64,000 nt of DNA from Herbidospora galbida (lineage in GTDB: Bacteria > Actinomycetota > Actinomycetes > Streptosporangiales > Streptosporangiaceae), in contig NZ_SZQA01000008.1 of the NCBI RefSeq assembly GCF_005233835.1, forward strand, positions 62,001-126,000, read 5' to 3'. Position 1 is the stretch's first letter; each line of letters opens with the position of its first letter. Positions 19,941 through 28,036 of the stretch are shown here, piece after piece. The translations under genes and the position numbers were made by a program. Below the pieces are notes generated by a model. It worked only from the letters and a program-made list of their open reading frames with translations, was not told the origin of the DNA and did not search any database.

Positions 19941-20243
19941 TTCCAGGTCCCCCCGTCGATATCCCTCGGGCTACATTCCCGAATAGCAACGGGCCTAAAA
20001 ACATCATTAGGGGGCTCTCGCCGGACGAGAGCCCCCTAATCGATGATCCCCCTCAGATCAGCCGGTGCGCCGCGAACCCCTCCCGGCGCACCGATCGACC
20101 CCTTGTTCGGCGCCCCGAACCCCTCCCGGACGCCTTGGAGAAAGAATGCCCGGGATGACTTGCAAGCCGCTTAAAGAACGCTTGCGGAGAAACTCCTTGC
20201 CGGATGCAAGACACACCCAAGCAGGTGAGAGCATCCTTGGCAC
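19941..20243. promoter_or_regulatory. Divergent intergenic region with two hairpins and a direct repeat
   Basis: 303 bp between divergent genes. Hairpin 1 has perfect 15-bp arms ATTAGGGGGCTCTCG (20006-20020) / CGAGAGCCCCCTAAT (20026-20040). Hairpin 2 is CGGTGCGCCG (20063-20072) / CGGCGCACCG (20084-20093). CGAACCCCTCCCGG is repeated at 20073-20086 and 20116-20129. Several CTTGC/GCAAG motifs follow at about 20158-20235. The right gene's presumptive -10 CATCCT lies 6 nt before GTG 20244. No coding sequence is convincing here. Confidence 0.6.
20006..20040. terminator. Strong bidirectional hairpin between divergent genes
   Basis: 15-bp perfect stem with a 5-nt loop CCGGA. The flanks CATC and GATG can extend it past one bulged base. 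As neither neighbouring gene ends here, it may be a relic terminator from a lost gene, an insulator, or part of a 5' untranslated region. Confidence 0.6.
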
Positions 20244-20633
20244 GTGACAACCGCGCCCGCCCACCACCGACGCCTCCTGCAGGAGTACGTCGGCAACGCC
20301 CGGCTCATGTCCCTGTCCGCCGTCGACGACGACGGGGCGCCGGCGCTCCTCCCCCTGCCCTTCCACGCGGCCTTCGGGCCCGACCGGCTCATGTTCATCG
20401 CCCACCGCGACCGCCCGCTGGTGGCCGGCCTGAAGACCCGTCCGAAAGTGGCGGGCTCCATCATCGCCGGCGCGGGGCGGGGCGTGACCTTCGCCGGCCT
20501 CGCGAGCGCCGCCGAGTCGCCCGACCCGGTCCGCCTGGCCCCGGGCGAGCGGCTCTACCGGATCGACGTGACCGAGTGGTTACTCTTCGACGAGCACGCC
20601 TACGAATACCGCGTCCACCCGATCAGGGCGTAG
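20244..20633 (+). CDS. FMN-binding split-barrel (pyridoxamine oxidase-like) protein
   Basis: 129 residues: RLLQEYVGNARLMSLSAVDDDGAPALLPLPF is the first strand pair, then DRLMFIAHRDRPLVAGLKTRPKVAGSIIAG and the C-terminal LFDEHAYEYRVHPI. The strand order fits the flavin-reductase/PNPOx-like split barrel, though general FMN contacts cannot be confirmed by eye. It could be a heme- or F420-type oxidoreductase. It has a GTG start, possibly leaderless. It precedes the two-component genes on the same strand but is separated from them by a repeat-containing promoter. Confidence 0.65.
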   Translation: MTTAPAHHRRLLQEYVGNARLMSLSAVDDDGAPALLPLPFHAAFGPDRLMFIAHRDRPLVAGLKTRPKVAGSIIAGAGRGVTFAGLASAAESPDPVRLAPGERLYRIDVTEWLLFDEHAYEYRVHPIRA

Positions 20634-20636
20634 TCA

Positions 20637-20669
20637 CTGATTCGCGGCTGATACACGGCTGAGGCAGGA
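20637..20669 (+). promoter_or_regulatory. Tandem 11-bp repeats: putative response-regulator box
   Basis: CTGATTCGCGG (20637-20647), CTGATACACGG (20648-20658) and a weaker CTGAGGCAGGA (20659-20669) lie head to tail with an 11-bp period, as OmpR-family regulators prefer. CTGATACACGGC recurs at 22544-22555 before vanY. Position and sharing suggest autoregulation by the encoded response regulator. Confidence 0.65.
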
Positions 20670-20676
20670 CGGCTGC

Positions 20677-20704
20677 CAGGTCCGCATATTCTGCTTCGGA
20701 CCTG
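20677..20704 (+). promoter_or_regulatory. Inverted repeat around the regulator promoter
   Basis: CAGGTCCG (20677-20684) and CGGACCTG (20697-20704) flank TATTCT, a candidate -10. It could be an operator or a 5' hairpin. GGAG follows about 8 nt before ATG 20726. Confidence 0.4.
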
Positions 20705-20725
20705 TTCCTGCGCCTTTGGAGACCA

Positions 20726-21388
20726 ATGTCGGTTTCGGTGCTCCTCGTCGAGGACGACGAGGTGATCCGCAAGAGCGTCGGCATGGCCCTGGAGCGCTAC
20801 GGCTACCGGGTCGACCCGGCGGCCGACGGCCTGACCGGTCTGGAGCGGTTCCACGCCGGCGACCACGATCTCCTGCTGCTCGACGTGATGCTGCCCGGCC
20901 TCGACGGCATCGGGCTGTGCCGCCGGGTACGCGAGTCGAGCCTGGTCCCGATCCTGATGATGTCCGCGCGCGGTGACGCCCTGGACGTCGTGTCCGGGCT
21001 GGAGGCCGGCGCCGACGACTACGTCGTCAAGCCCGCCGACACCTCCGTGCTGGTGGCCAGGATCCGGGCGCTGCTGCGCCGGGCCACCCCCGCCCCCGGC
21101 ACCCCCCGGCTCGTCTTCGGCGACCTAACCGTCGACCCCGAGGCGCTGGAGGTGTACGTCGCGGGCGAGCAGATCTCCCTGGCCCCCACCGAGCTGCGGC
21201 TGCTGCTGGAGTTCGCCGCCAACCCCGGCATCGTCCTGGACCGTCAGACGCTCCTGCGCAACGTCTGGGACTACGGCTGGGACGGCGACAGCCGGGTCGT
21301 CGACCTGTGCGTCCAGCGGCTGCGCCGGAAGGTCGGGGCCGACCGCGTCGAGACGGTCCGCGGCTTCGGCTACAAGCTGCGGCGCTGA
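20726..21388 (+). CDS. OmpR-family response regulator
   Basis: 220 residues. The receiver domain (1-115) has acidic pocket EDDE at 9-12, phospho-acceptor Asp 53 in LLLLDVMLPGLDG, the switch Ser in MMSARG and Lys in DYVVKPAD. The C-terminal winged helix (125-220) ends in VVDLCVQRLRRKVGADRVETVRGFGYKLRR. It is the DNA-binding partner of the adjacent kinase, one base downstream of whose start lies the next gene. Tandem CTGAT repeats upstream are candidate autoregulatory sites. Confidence 0.93.
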   Translation: MSVSVLLVEDDEVIRKSVGMALERYGYRVDPAADGLTGLERFHAGDHDLLLLDVMLPGLDGIGLCRRVRESSLVPILMMSARGDALDVVSGLEAGADDYVVKPADTSVLVARIRALLRRATPAPGTPRLVFGDLTVDPEALEVYVAGEQISLAPTELRLLLEFAANPGIVLDRQTLLRNVWDYGWDGDSRVVDLCVQRLRRKVGADRVETVRGFGYKLRR

Positions 21389-21389
21389 G

Positions 21390-22547
21390 ATGTCCCGCTG
21401 GAGATCCCTGCGCTGGCAGATCGCCGCCCTGGTGGCCGTGGCGTCGGGCGTGGTGGCGCTGGCCGTCGGCGTTCTCGTCCACCAGAGCACCCTGGAGCGC
21501 TCGCTGGCCCTCGGCAGGGACCGGGCGCTGACCGCCCTGCTGGCCGGCCCGGCCGACCCCGGCCCGCTCCCGGCCGAGCTGACCGCCCGGCTCGGGGGTC
21601 CGGGCACCTTCGCCACCTGGTACGACGACCGCGACCCCGACGTCCCGTGGATGTGGGCGGCCGACGACACCGGTGCCGTCAAGATCGACATGGGCGGCGA
21701 CCTGCGCAACCTGCGAGCCCTCGACCGCCACATCGTGCTCGCCTCGGCGGGCGTCCTGGGCCTGGTGGTCCCGCTGGCGGCGCTGGCCGCCGAACTGCCC
21801 AACCGCCGCCTGCGACGGGTCGCCCGCACCGCCCGCCGCATCGCCGAAGGCGACCTGGAGGCCCGCACGTCGGCCGGGCGCGGCGGCGACGAGATCACCG
21901 GCATCGCCGCCGCCGTCGACACGATGGCCGCCGCCCTGCACGACCGCCTGCGCGCCGAGCAGCGGTTCACCGCCGACGTCGCCCACGAGCTGCGCACCCC
22001 GTTGATGGGCCTGGTCACCTCCGCCGAGCTCCTGCCGGACGGCGAGGTGACCGAGCTGGTCCGCGACCGGGTCGGGGTGCTGCGCGTCCTCGTGGAGAAC
22101 CTGCTGGAGATCTCCCGCCTGGACGCGGGCGCCGAGTCCGCCGACCGGGTGGCCGTTCCGCTGGGCGGGTTCGCCCGCGACTGCGTCCACCGGACGGGCC
22201 TGACGGCCGAGGTGACCGTCCACGGCGACCCGATCGCCGAGACCGACCCCCGCCGCCTCGACCGCATCCTGGCCAACCTGGTCGTGAACGCCCACCGCCA
22301 CGGGAATGGCCCGGTCGAGGTGCGCGTGGCGGGCACGACGATCACCGTCCGCGACCACGGGCCGGGGTTCCCCGAGCCGCTGCTGGCGGAGGGGCCGCAG
22401 CGGTTCCGGACCGGCACGAGCGAACGCGGCCGGGGGCACGGCCTGGGGCTGACCATCGCCACCGGGCAGGCCAGGGTCATCGGCGCGCGGCTCTCCTTCG
22501 CCAACGCCCCCGGCGGCGGCGCGGTCGCCACCGTGCGGCTGAACTGA
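21390..22547 (+). CDS. Sensor histidine kinase
   Basis: 385 residues. TM1 is at about 8-30, an extracytoplasmic loop of about 80 residues follows, and TM2 is at about 114-134. A HAMP linker (RRLRRVARTARRIAEGDLEART) leads to the H-box FTADVAHELRTPL with His 199. The N-box is LANLVVNAHRHG and the G boxes are VRDHGPGFPE and GRGHGLGLTI. It senses an unknown envelope signal and phosphorylates the regulator encoded just upstream. With the following vanY gene the set resembles VanRS/CseBC-type envelope systems. Confidence 0.92.
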   Translation: MSRWRSLRWQIAALVAVASGVVALAVGVLVHQSTLERSLALGRDRALTALLAGPADPGPLPAELTARLGGPGTFATWYDDRDPDVPWMWAADDTGAVKIDMGGDLRNLRALDRHIVLASAGVLGLVVPLAALAAELPNRRLRRVARTARRIAEGDLEARTSAGRGGDEITGIAAAVDTMAAALHDRLRAEQRFTADVAHELRTPLMGLVTSAELLPDGEVTELVRDRVGVLRVLVENLLEISRLDAGAESADRVAVPLGGFARDCVHRTGLTAEVTVHGDPIAETDPRRLDRILANLVVNAHRHGNGPVEVRVAGTTITVRDHGPGFPEPLLAEGPQRFRTGTSERGRGHGLGLTIATGQARVIGARLSFANAPGGGAVATVRLN

Positions 22548-22555
22548 TACACGGC
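22544..22555 (+). promoter_or_regulatory. CTGATACACGGC box upstream of vanY
   Basis: Identical 12-mer to 20648-20659, overlapping the kinase stop codon and lying about 80 bp before the peptidase start. Related CTGACAC follows at about 22589. It is the predicted response-regulator target for vanY. Confidence 0.55.
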
Positions 22556-22625
22556 CAAGCGCCCGCCGACATCCGGCTTCCGCAGTACTGACACCTACGC
22601 CGACCAGCCTGAACGCATCCACCCG

Positions 22626-23156
22626 ATGCCGATCAGGAACGGACGTTCACTCATGTACCGGTGGCTGGTGCCCCTGCTGCTGACCTTCACGACCACCACC
22701 TGCGCGGCCGCCCCCGTCGGCGTCGCGGACGGATTCGTCGCCGACGGAGCGCACGTCTCCCCGTTCGACACCCGCCTGCCCGCGATCGCGAACCTCGACC
22801 CCGCCCTGCTGCGGGCCGTGCAGGAGGCCGCCCGGGACGCCGCCGACGACGGCGTGGAGATGTTCCTGACCACCGCCTGGCGCAGCGAGCGCTACCAGCG
22901 GCAGCTGTACGAGGAGGCCATCACCAAGTATGGGAGCGAGCGGGAGGCCCGCCGCTTCGTCAGCACCCCCGACCGCTCCCGCCACGTCACCGGCGACGCC
23001 GTCGACGTCGGACCCACCGACGCCGACGACTGGCTCAACCGGCACGGCCGTGCATACGGCCTCTGCCAGACGTACGCGAACGAGATGTGGCACTTCGAGC
23101 TGGCCACCGGGCCGGGCGGCGCCTGCCCCCCGATGCGGGCCGACGCGAGCGCCTGA
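22626..23156 (+). CDS. VanY-type D-alanyl-D-alanine carboxypeptidase
   Basis: 176 residues. The N-terminal signal segment YRWLVPLLLTFTTTTCAAAP is followed by a peptidase M15B domain with zinc ligands His 120 and Asp 127 in SRHVTGDAVDVGP and His 156, plus catalytic Glu 153, in NEMWHFEL. It would trim D-Ala from cell-wall stem peptides outside the membrane. It is probably controlled by the preceding two-component system (shared box). An alternative start is ATG 22653. Confidence 0.88.
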   Translation: MPIRNGRSLMYRWLVPLLLTFTTTTCAAAPVGVADGFVADGAHVSPFDTRLPAIANLDPALLRAVQEAARDAADDGVEMFLTTAWRSERYQRQLYEEAITKYGSEREARRFVSTPDRSRHVTGDAVDVGPTDADDWLNRHGRAYGLCQTYANEMWHFELATGPGGACPPMRADASA

Positions 23157-23168
23157 CCCCCTCGGAGA

Positions 23169-24440
23169 TCAGTGCCGCGCCGCCGCGTCGTCGTCGACCC
23201 GCCGGACCACCACGGTGCTGATGCGGTTGCGGCGACCCGCGAGTTCGTCGGCGGTCAGCCGCAGCCCGGCCACCGTCGCCTCGGAGCCCGCGATCGGCAC
23301 CCGCCCGAGGGCGTGGGCCAGCAGGCCGCCCACCGTGTCGACGTCCTCCGACTCGATCTCGGTGTCGAACAGCTCCTCCAGCTCCCACACCGCCAGCCGG
23401 GCGGTGACCCGCACCGCGCCGTCGTCGAGGTGCTCGACCCGGGGGGCCTCCTGGTCGTATTCGTCGGCGATCTCGCCGACGATCTCCTCGATGACGTCCT
23501 CGATCGTGACGAGCCCGGCGGTGCCGCCGTATTCGTCGATCACGATCGCCAGGTGGATCTGCCGGGCCTGCATGTCCCGGAGCAGGTCGTCGATGGGCTT
23601 GCTCTCCGGGACGTACGTCGCCGGGCGCATCAGCTCCTCGACCGCGCCCTCGTCGTCGCCCGTCTCCTGGATGCGGCGGACGATGTCTTTCAGGTAGGCG
23701 ATGCCGATGACGTCGTCTTCGTTCTCGCCCGTCACCGGGACCCGGGAGAAGCCGCTGCGCAGCGCCAGCGACAACGCCTGTTCGAGGGTCTTGTGGCGCT
23801 CGATGAAGACCATGTCGGTGCGCGGCACCATGACCTCGCGCACCAGCGTGTCGCCCAGTTCGAACACCGAGTGGATCATCTCGCGCTCGTCGGGCTCGAT
23901 GACCCGCCGCTCCTCGGCCAGGTCGACCAGGTCGCGCAGCTCGGCCTCGGAGGTGAACGGCCCCTCGCGGAACCCCTTGCCGGGGGTGACCGCGTTGCCG
24001 AGCAGGATCAGCAGCGTCGGCAGCGGGCCGAAGATCCGGGTCAGGCCGTAGACGACGGGCGCGCTGAACAGCGCGATCGGCTCGGCGTGCTGCCGCCCGA
24101 GCGTGCGCGGGGAGACGCCCACGATGACGTAGGCGATGACGATCATGGCCCCGGCCGCCGCCGCGTAGGCCTGGCCCGTGTCGCCCAGCCAGTCGATGAA
24201 CAGCAGCGTCGCGATCACGGTCGCGCCGAGCTCGCAGCTCATCCGCAGCAGGAGCAGCAGGTTCAGATAGCGAGGAGGGTCGGCCACGATGGCCTGGAGG
24301 GGGTTCGCGCCGCGGCGCCCCTCTTTGACGAACTCCTCGGCGCGCACGCGCGAGATCCGCGTGAGCGCGGTCTCCGCGCTCGCGAGCAGGCCGCCGCCGA
24401 TGACGAGGGCGACGGCCGAGAACAACCAGCCGTTACTCAT
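23169..24440 (-). CDS. CNNM/CorC-type membrane protein with CBS pair
   Basis: 423 residues. The N-terminal CNNM membrane domain (about 1-150) begins SAVALVIGGGLLASAETALTRISRVRAEEF. A central CBS pair (about 200-320) includes VREVMVPRTDMVFIE and HLAIVIDEYGGTAGLVTIEDVIEEIVGEI. The C-terminal CorC_HlyC domain ends in RRNRISTVVVRRV. This hemolysin-like family is linked to magnesium/cobalt efflux or homeostasis. It follows ybeY by 5 bp in a phoH-ybeY-CNNM unit. Confidence 0.9.
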   Translation of the reverse strand: MSNGWLFSAVALVIGGGLLASAETALTRISRVRAEEFVKEGRRGANPLQAIVADPPRYLNLLLLLRMSCELGATVIATLLFIDWLGDTGQAYAAAAGAMIVIAYVIVGVSPRTLGRQHAEPIALFSAPVVYGLTRIFGPLPTLLILLGNAVTPGKGFREGPFTSEAELRDLVDLAEERRVIEPDEREMIHSVFELGDTLVREVMVPRTDMVFIERHKTLEQALSLALRSGFSRVPVTGENEDDVIGIAYLKDIVRRIQETGDDEGAVEELMRPATYVPESKPIDDLLRDMQARQIHLAIVIDEYGGTAGLVTIEDVIEEIVGEIADEYDQEAPRVEHLDDGAVRVTARLAVWELEELFDTEIESEDVDTVGGLLAHALGRVPIAGSEATVAGLRLTADELAGRRNRISTVVVRRVDDDAAARH

Positions 24441-24445
24441 GGTTC

Positions 24446-24910
24446 CTAGGGGGCTGTCTTACGCCACGACTCGAGCAGCTCGCCCTGGAGGCCGAACATC
24501 TCGGCGTGCTCCTCGGGCTCGGCGTGGTCGTAGCCCAGCAGGTGGAGGATGCCGTGGGTGCACAGCAGGTCGAGTTCGTCCTGCGTCGGATGGCCCGCCT
24601 CGGCGGCCTGCCGGGCCGCCACCGTCGGGCAGAGGACGACGTCGCCCAGCAGAGCGGGGTCGGGCGAGGCGTCGTCGTTGCGGCCCTGGCCGGGCCGGAG
24701 CTCGTCCATGGGGAAGGCCAGCACGTCGGTGGGGCCGGGCTCGCCCATCCACTGCTCGTGGAGGGCGGTCATCGCGGCCTCGTCGACGACCAGGATCGAC
24801 AACTCCGCCAGGGAGTTGATGCCCATCTGGCCGAGGACGTGCCCGGCGAGGGCGACGAGACGGCTCTCGTCGATCTCGGTGCCGGACTCGTTGTTGACCT
24901 CGATCGTCAT
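24446..24910 (-). CDS. ybeY: Endoribonuclease YbeY (rRNA maturation)
   Basis: 154 residues. Zinc motif [17 protein letters not shown] near the C-terminus matches HGxLHLxGYDH. [20 protein letters not shown] and [11 protein letters not shown] are family signatures. YbeY processes the 16S rRNA 3' end and takes part in 70S quality control, which fits its neighbours era and phoH. It has an ATGA overlap with phoH. Confidence 0.95.
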   Translation of the reverse strand: MTIEVNNESGTEIDESRLVALAGHVLGQMGINSLAELSILVVDEAAMTALHEQWMGEPGPTDVLAFPMDELRPGQGRNDDASPDPALLGDVVLCPTVAARQAAEAGHPTQDELDLLCTHGILHLLGYDHAEPEEHAEMFGLQGELLESWRKTAP

Positions 24911-25929
24911 CGCCGCCCCCTGGGCCGGTTGGTGCCGTTGGCGCGCGGGTCGGACGCCAGTGCGGCGTCATAGCGGCCGTAGGCGTCGACGATCTGCCCC
25001 ACCAGCTTGTGGCGGACCACGTCGGCGCTGGTCAGACGGCTGAAGTGGATGTCGTTGATGCCGTCGAGGATGTCTTGGACCACCTTGAGGCCGCTCTGGG
25101 TGCCGCCCGGCAGGTCGACCTGGGTGACGTCACCGGTGACGACGATCTTGGAGTTGAACCCCAGACGAGTCAGGAACATCTTCATCTGCTCGGGCGAGGT
25201 GTTCTGGGCCTCGTCGAGGATGATGAAGGCGTCGTTGAGCGTCCGGCCGCGCATGTAGGCGAGCGGGGCGACCTCGATCGTGCCCGCCGCCATCAGGCGC
25301 GGGATCGAGTCGGGGTCGATCATGTCGTGGAGGGCGTCGTAGAGCGGCCGCAGGTAGGGGTCGATCTTCTCGTAGAGCGTGCCGGGCAGGAAGCCCAGCC
25401 GCTCGCCGGCCTCCACGGCCGGACGGGTCAGGATGATGCGGTTGACCCGCTTCTCCTGCAGGGCCTTCACGGCCTTGGCCATCGCCAGATAGGTCTTGCC
25501 GGTTCCCGCGGGGCCGATGCCGAAGACGATCGTGTGCTTGTCGATCATGTCGACGTAGTTCTTCTGGTTGACCGTCTTCGGGCGGATCGTGCGCCCGCGC
25601 GAGGAGATGATGTCGAGCGAGAGCACCTCGGCCGGCCGGCCGTTGCTCTGGCGCAGCATGGAGATGCTGCGCTCGACCGCGTCGGGGGTCAGCTGCGCCC
25701 CCGAACGGGCCAGCTCGACCAGCTCCTCGAACAGCCGGACGACCACACCGCTCTCGTCGGGGGACCCGGTGATGGTGATCTCGTTGCCCCGCACGTGGAT
25801 GTCGGCCCGGAAGCTCTTCTCGATGACCCGGAGGAGCTCGTCACGCGAGCCCAGGATGCTGATCATCGCGTGCTCGTCGGGGATCACGACCTTGGCGTGG
25901 GTCTTCTGTGTTTCGCGCGTCTCGGACAT
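24907..25929 (-). CDS. PhoH-family ATPase
   Basis: 340 residues. A KH-like N-terminal part is followed by Walker A GPAGTGKT at about 139-146, [15 protein letters not shown], Walker [22 protein letters not shown] and sensor [12 protein letters not shown]. The actinobacterial PhoH/PhoL type is encoded next to YbeY and is an RNA-related P-loop ATPase. Upstream on the minus strand is a TTGACA (25975-25970), but no good -10 is spaced for it. Confidence 0.93.
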   Translation of the reverse strand: MSETRETQKTHAKVVIPDEHAMISILGSRDELLRVIEKSFRADIHVRGNEITITGSPDESGVVVRLFEELVELARSGAQLTPDAVERSISMLRQSNGRPAEVLSLDIISSRGRTIRPKTVNQKNYVDMIDKHTIVFGIGPAGTGKTYLAMAKAVKALQEKRVNRIILTRPAVEAGERLGFLPGTLYEKIDPYLRPLYDALHDMIDPDSIPRLMAAGTIEVAPLAYMRGRTLNDAFIILDEAQNTSPEQMKMFLTRLGFNSKIVVTGDVTQVDLPGGTQSGLKVVQDILDGINDIHFSRLTSADVVRHKLVGQIVDAYGRYDAALASDPRANGTNRPRGRR

Positions 25930-25976
25930 GGGCGGCCTCGTCGGGCCTGCTCGCCTCCCTATTAACCGCTGTCAAT

Positions 25977-25993
25977 GGTAGCCGTCCGCTACC
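25977..25993 (-). terminator. Hairpin overlapping the hinT stop
   Basis: GGTAGC (25977-25982) / GCTACC (25988-25993) with a 5-nt loop. Six base pairs only and no U-tract, so a weak terminator at best. Confidence 0.35.
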
Positions 25994-26330
25994 CCATCTG
26001 GAGCGTCAGCGGCGCCCCGCCCAGCAGGTGGAGATGGGCGTGGAAGACGCTCTGCCCCGAGTCGGGCCCGGTGTTCAGGACCAGCCGGTAGCCGGACTCG
26101 GCGATGCCCTCGGCGACCGCGACGGCCTTCGCCGTTTTGATCACCTCGTCGGCCAGTCCAGCCTCCGCCAGTTCCCCCGCGTCGCGCACATGGTTTTTCG
26201 GTACGACCAGAACATGCGTGGGGGCATGGGGGTTGATGTCACGGAAGGCAAGGGTGGTGTCGGTCTCGTACACGACCGTCGCGGGTATCTCACGAGCCAC
26301 GATTGCGCAGAACAGGCACTCATTCTTCAC
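25989..26330 (-). CDS. HIT-family hydrolase (histidine triad nucleotide-binding protein)
   Basis: 113 residues. N-terminal CLFCAIVAREIPATVVYET supplies a CxxC zinc pair, then LAFRDINPHAPTHVLVVPK. The C-terminal triad SVFHAHLHLLGG is His-x-His-x-His. HinT-type purine phosphoramidase with a role in nucleotide and aminoacyl-AMP metabolism. GTG start with TAGGCT (26337-26342) 6 nt upstream, hence likely leaderless. The next gene upstream is divergent. Confidence 0.92.
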   Translation of the reverse strand: MKNECLFCAIVAREIPATVVYETDTTLAFRDINPHAPTHVLVVPKNHVRDAGELAEAGLADEVIKTAKAVAVAEGIAESGYRLVLNTGPDSGQSVFHAHLHLLGGAPLTLQMG

Positions 26331-26459
26331 GGGGGAAGCCTAGCGTTGCCAATCGGTAATCCCCGGAATGTCCCGTGCAAAGATCTGCCCGGATAGGGTT
26401 TATGTGCGAGACTGCACCGTCAACCAATCCCCTGTGTCGGGCGAGGACACAACTGGGTC

Positions 26460-27065
26460 ATGCCCCCTAATGATTCGGAAGAACGTAAACCCCCTGGCAA
26501 GGACGAGCGTCCTACTGATGTGACCACCGAGACCCTCGTGGCCGACAGGTCGCTGGGCACGGTGCCGGTCGGGTGGGATGCCGACATGGCCGTTACGGCG
26601 CTTTACAGCGCCCACTATCGGTCACTGGTGCGTCTCGCGGTGCTGCTGGTCCGCGATGTGGCCAGCGCCGAAGAAGTCGTGCAGGACGCGTTCGTCGCCA
26701 TCCATGGCGCCTGGCGCAGGCTGCGCGACCCCGACAAGGCACTTGCGTACCTGCGACAGTCGGTCGTCAACCGTTCGCGCTCCGTGCTGCGTCATCGAGC
26801 CGTCGTGGAGAAGTACGCCCCCAAGGGCCTCCCCGACGCCCCGAGCGCCGAGAACGGCGCCATCGGCGAGCTTGAGCGCACCGCGGTGATCGAGGCGCTG
26901 CGCGCCCTGCCCCAGCGGCAGCGCGAAGCGCTGGTCCTGCGCTACTACGGCGACCTTTCCGAGGCCGAGATCGCCCACGCCATGGGCATCTCCAAAGGCG
27001 CGGTGAAGAGTCACACCGCCAGAGGCATGGCCTCACTACGTCAAGTGCTGGAGAAGTTCTCATGA
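26460..27065 (+). CDS. SigE-family ECF RNA polymerase sigma factor
   Basis: 201 residues. Region 2 is ALYSAHYRSLVRLAVLLVRDVASAEEVVQDAFVAIHGAW without the field limit; key pieces are LVRDVASAEEVVQDAF and AWRRLRDPDKALAYLRQSVVNR. Region 4 is LPQRQREALVLRYYGDLSEAEIAHAMGISKGAVKSHTARGMA, with the core AEIAHAMGISKGAVKSH. An extra charged N-terminal extension of about 40 residues precedes region 2. A TAGGGT at 26394-26399 would give a 5' UTR of about 55 nt. It is translationally coupled (ATGA) to the next gene, a likely partner. Confidence 0.9.
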   Translation: MPPNDSEERKPPGKDERPTDVTTETLVADRSLGTVPVGWDADMAVTALYSAHYRSLVRLAVLLVRDVASAEEVVQDAFVAIHGAWRRLRDPDKALAYLRQSVVNRSRSVLRHRAVVEKYAPKGLPDAPSAENGAIGELERTAVIEALRALPQRQREALVLRYYGDLSEAEIAHAMGISKGAVKSHTARGMASLRQVLEKFS

Positions 27066-27760
27066 CCATCCCCCCCGACGAGCACGGCGACCTCCTCCGC
27101 CGTGCGATGCGCGCGGAGGCGGACTCGGTCGTGCCGTCTCCCGACGGACTGGAGATAATCCGCCACCGCATCGAGAACCGCGGCATCCGCGGTCTCCTGT
27201 GGTGGCGCATAGGTGCGTCCGTGGCCGCCGCCGCCCTGGTGGCCGGAATCGTGGTCGTCTCCGTACCCCAGATACGAGACAACGTGGGTGTCACCTGGGT
27301 CGACAACGGAACCGAGCAGACCCCCGCGGGCGAGCTCCCGAGCTCCGACTCGACCTTCCAGCCACCGCCGCCCCAGGAACCCGGCATCTCGATCACCACC
27401 CAGAATCCGACCAAGCCGGCCGAGACGACGCCCCCGGCGACCTCGTCCGCCCCGTCCCAGCCGGCGGCGGCGCCACCGCCCGAGCCGTCGTCCGACCCGT
27501 GCGTCACCCCCGAGCCGACCCCGGCCCCCGACCCTGCGGCGGCGGCGAAGTGCCCGACGCAGGAGGCCAACCCGACCTCGGGCCCGACGACGAAGCCGAC
27601 CGCGACCAAGACCCCGTCGAAGCCGACCCCCACCCCGACGGCCGACGCCCCCAGCCCGACCCCGACGGGTTGCGGCGACACCTGCTCGACGCCGACCCCG
27701 GACGCGTCTCCCGCGGAGACACCGTCGACGACGGTGGAGGTCTCGGACCCGGCGTCCTGA
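27062..27760 (+). CDS. Membrane-anchored Pro/Thr-rich protein, candidate sigma-factor partner
   Basis: 232 residues. A short cytoplasmic N-terminus (MTIPPDEHGDLLRRAMRAEADSVV...) ends in IRHRIE. One TM helix at about 47-68 (IGASVAAAALVAGIVVVSV) leads to about 165 extracellular residues of Pro/Thr/Ser/Ala with four Cys. The layout resembles anti-sigma factors encoded beside ECF sigma genes, but no HxxxCxxC zinc anti-sigma motif is present. It may be a regulator of the upstream sigma or a wall-spanning protein. It is followed by a hairpin at 27770-27817. Confidence 0.7.
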   Translation: MTIPPDEHGDLLRRAMRAEADSVVPSPDGLEIIRHRIENRGIRGLLWWRIGASVAAAALVAGIVVVSVPQIRDNVGVTWVDNGTEQTPAGELPSSDSTFQPPPPQEPGISITTQNPTKPAETTPPATSSAPSQPAAAPPPEPSSDPCVTPEPTPAPDPAAAAKCPTQEANPTSGPTTKPTATKTPSKPTPTPTADAPSPTPTGCGDTCSTPTPDASPAETPSTTVEVSDPAS

Positions 27761-28036
27761 GCTTTCGAGGCGGGCCTTCTCGGAACGTGCCAAGCGCACT
27801 CCGGGGGGCCCGCTTTTCGGTTTTCCGGTACGGATCCCTGCGGCGCGATGGAGCGAACAGAGCCTGTAGAGGAATGGCCTGCCGATTGACGGGACGACGG
27901 CGCAGGTCACAGGGGTCGGGGGATTAACTTGACGACAAATCCGAAATGTCGTGCTCTTCTCAGAGCCGCGCACACAGGCCCGATTCACGAATTGCCGGGT
28001 GCGAGAGTGTCGGCCCCAGCGTCGGCAGGTGGCGTG
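27761..28036. other. Intergenic region between two convergent operons
   Basis: 276 bp. Beyond the hairpin at 27770-27817 it holds an inverted repeat CGACA (27931-27935) / TGTCG (27945-27949) next to TTGACG, with no matching -10. No small ORF with credible start was seen. Confidence 0.5.
27770..27817 (+). terminator. Terminator after the sigma-factor operon
   Basis: GCGGGCC (27770-27776) pairs with GGCCCGC (27807-27813), followed by TTTT. The loop of about 30 nt is long. A pyrimidine-rich stretch continues to 27825. Confidence 0.6.
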
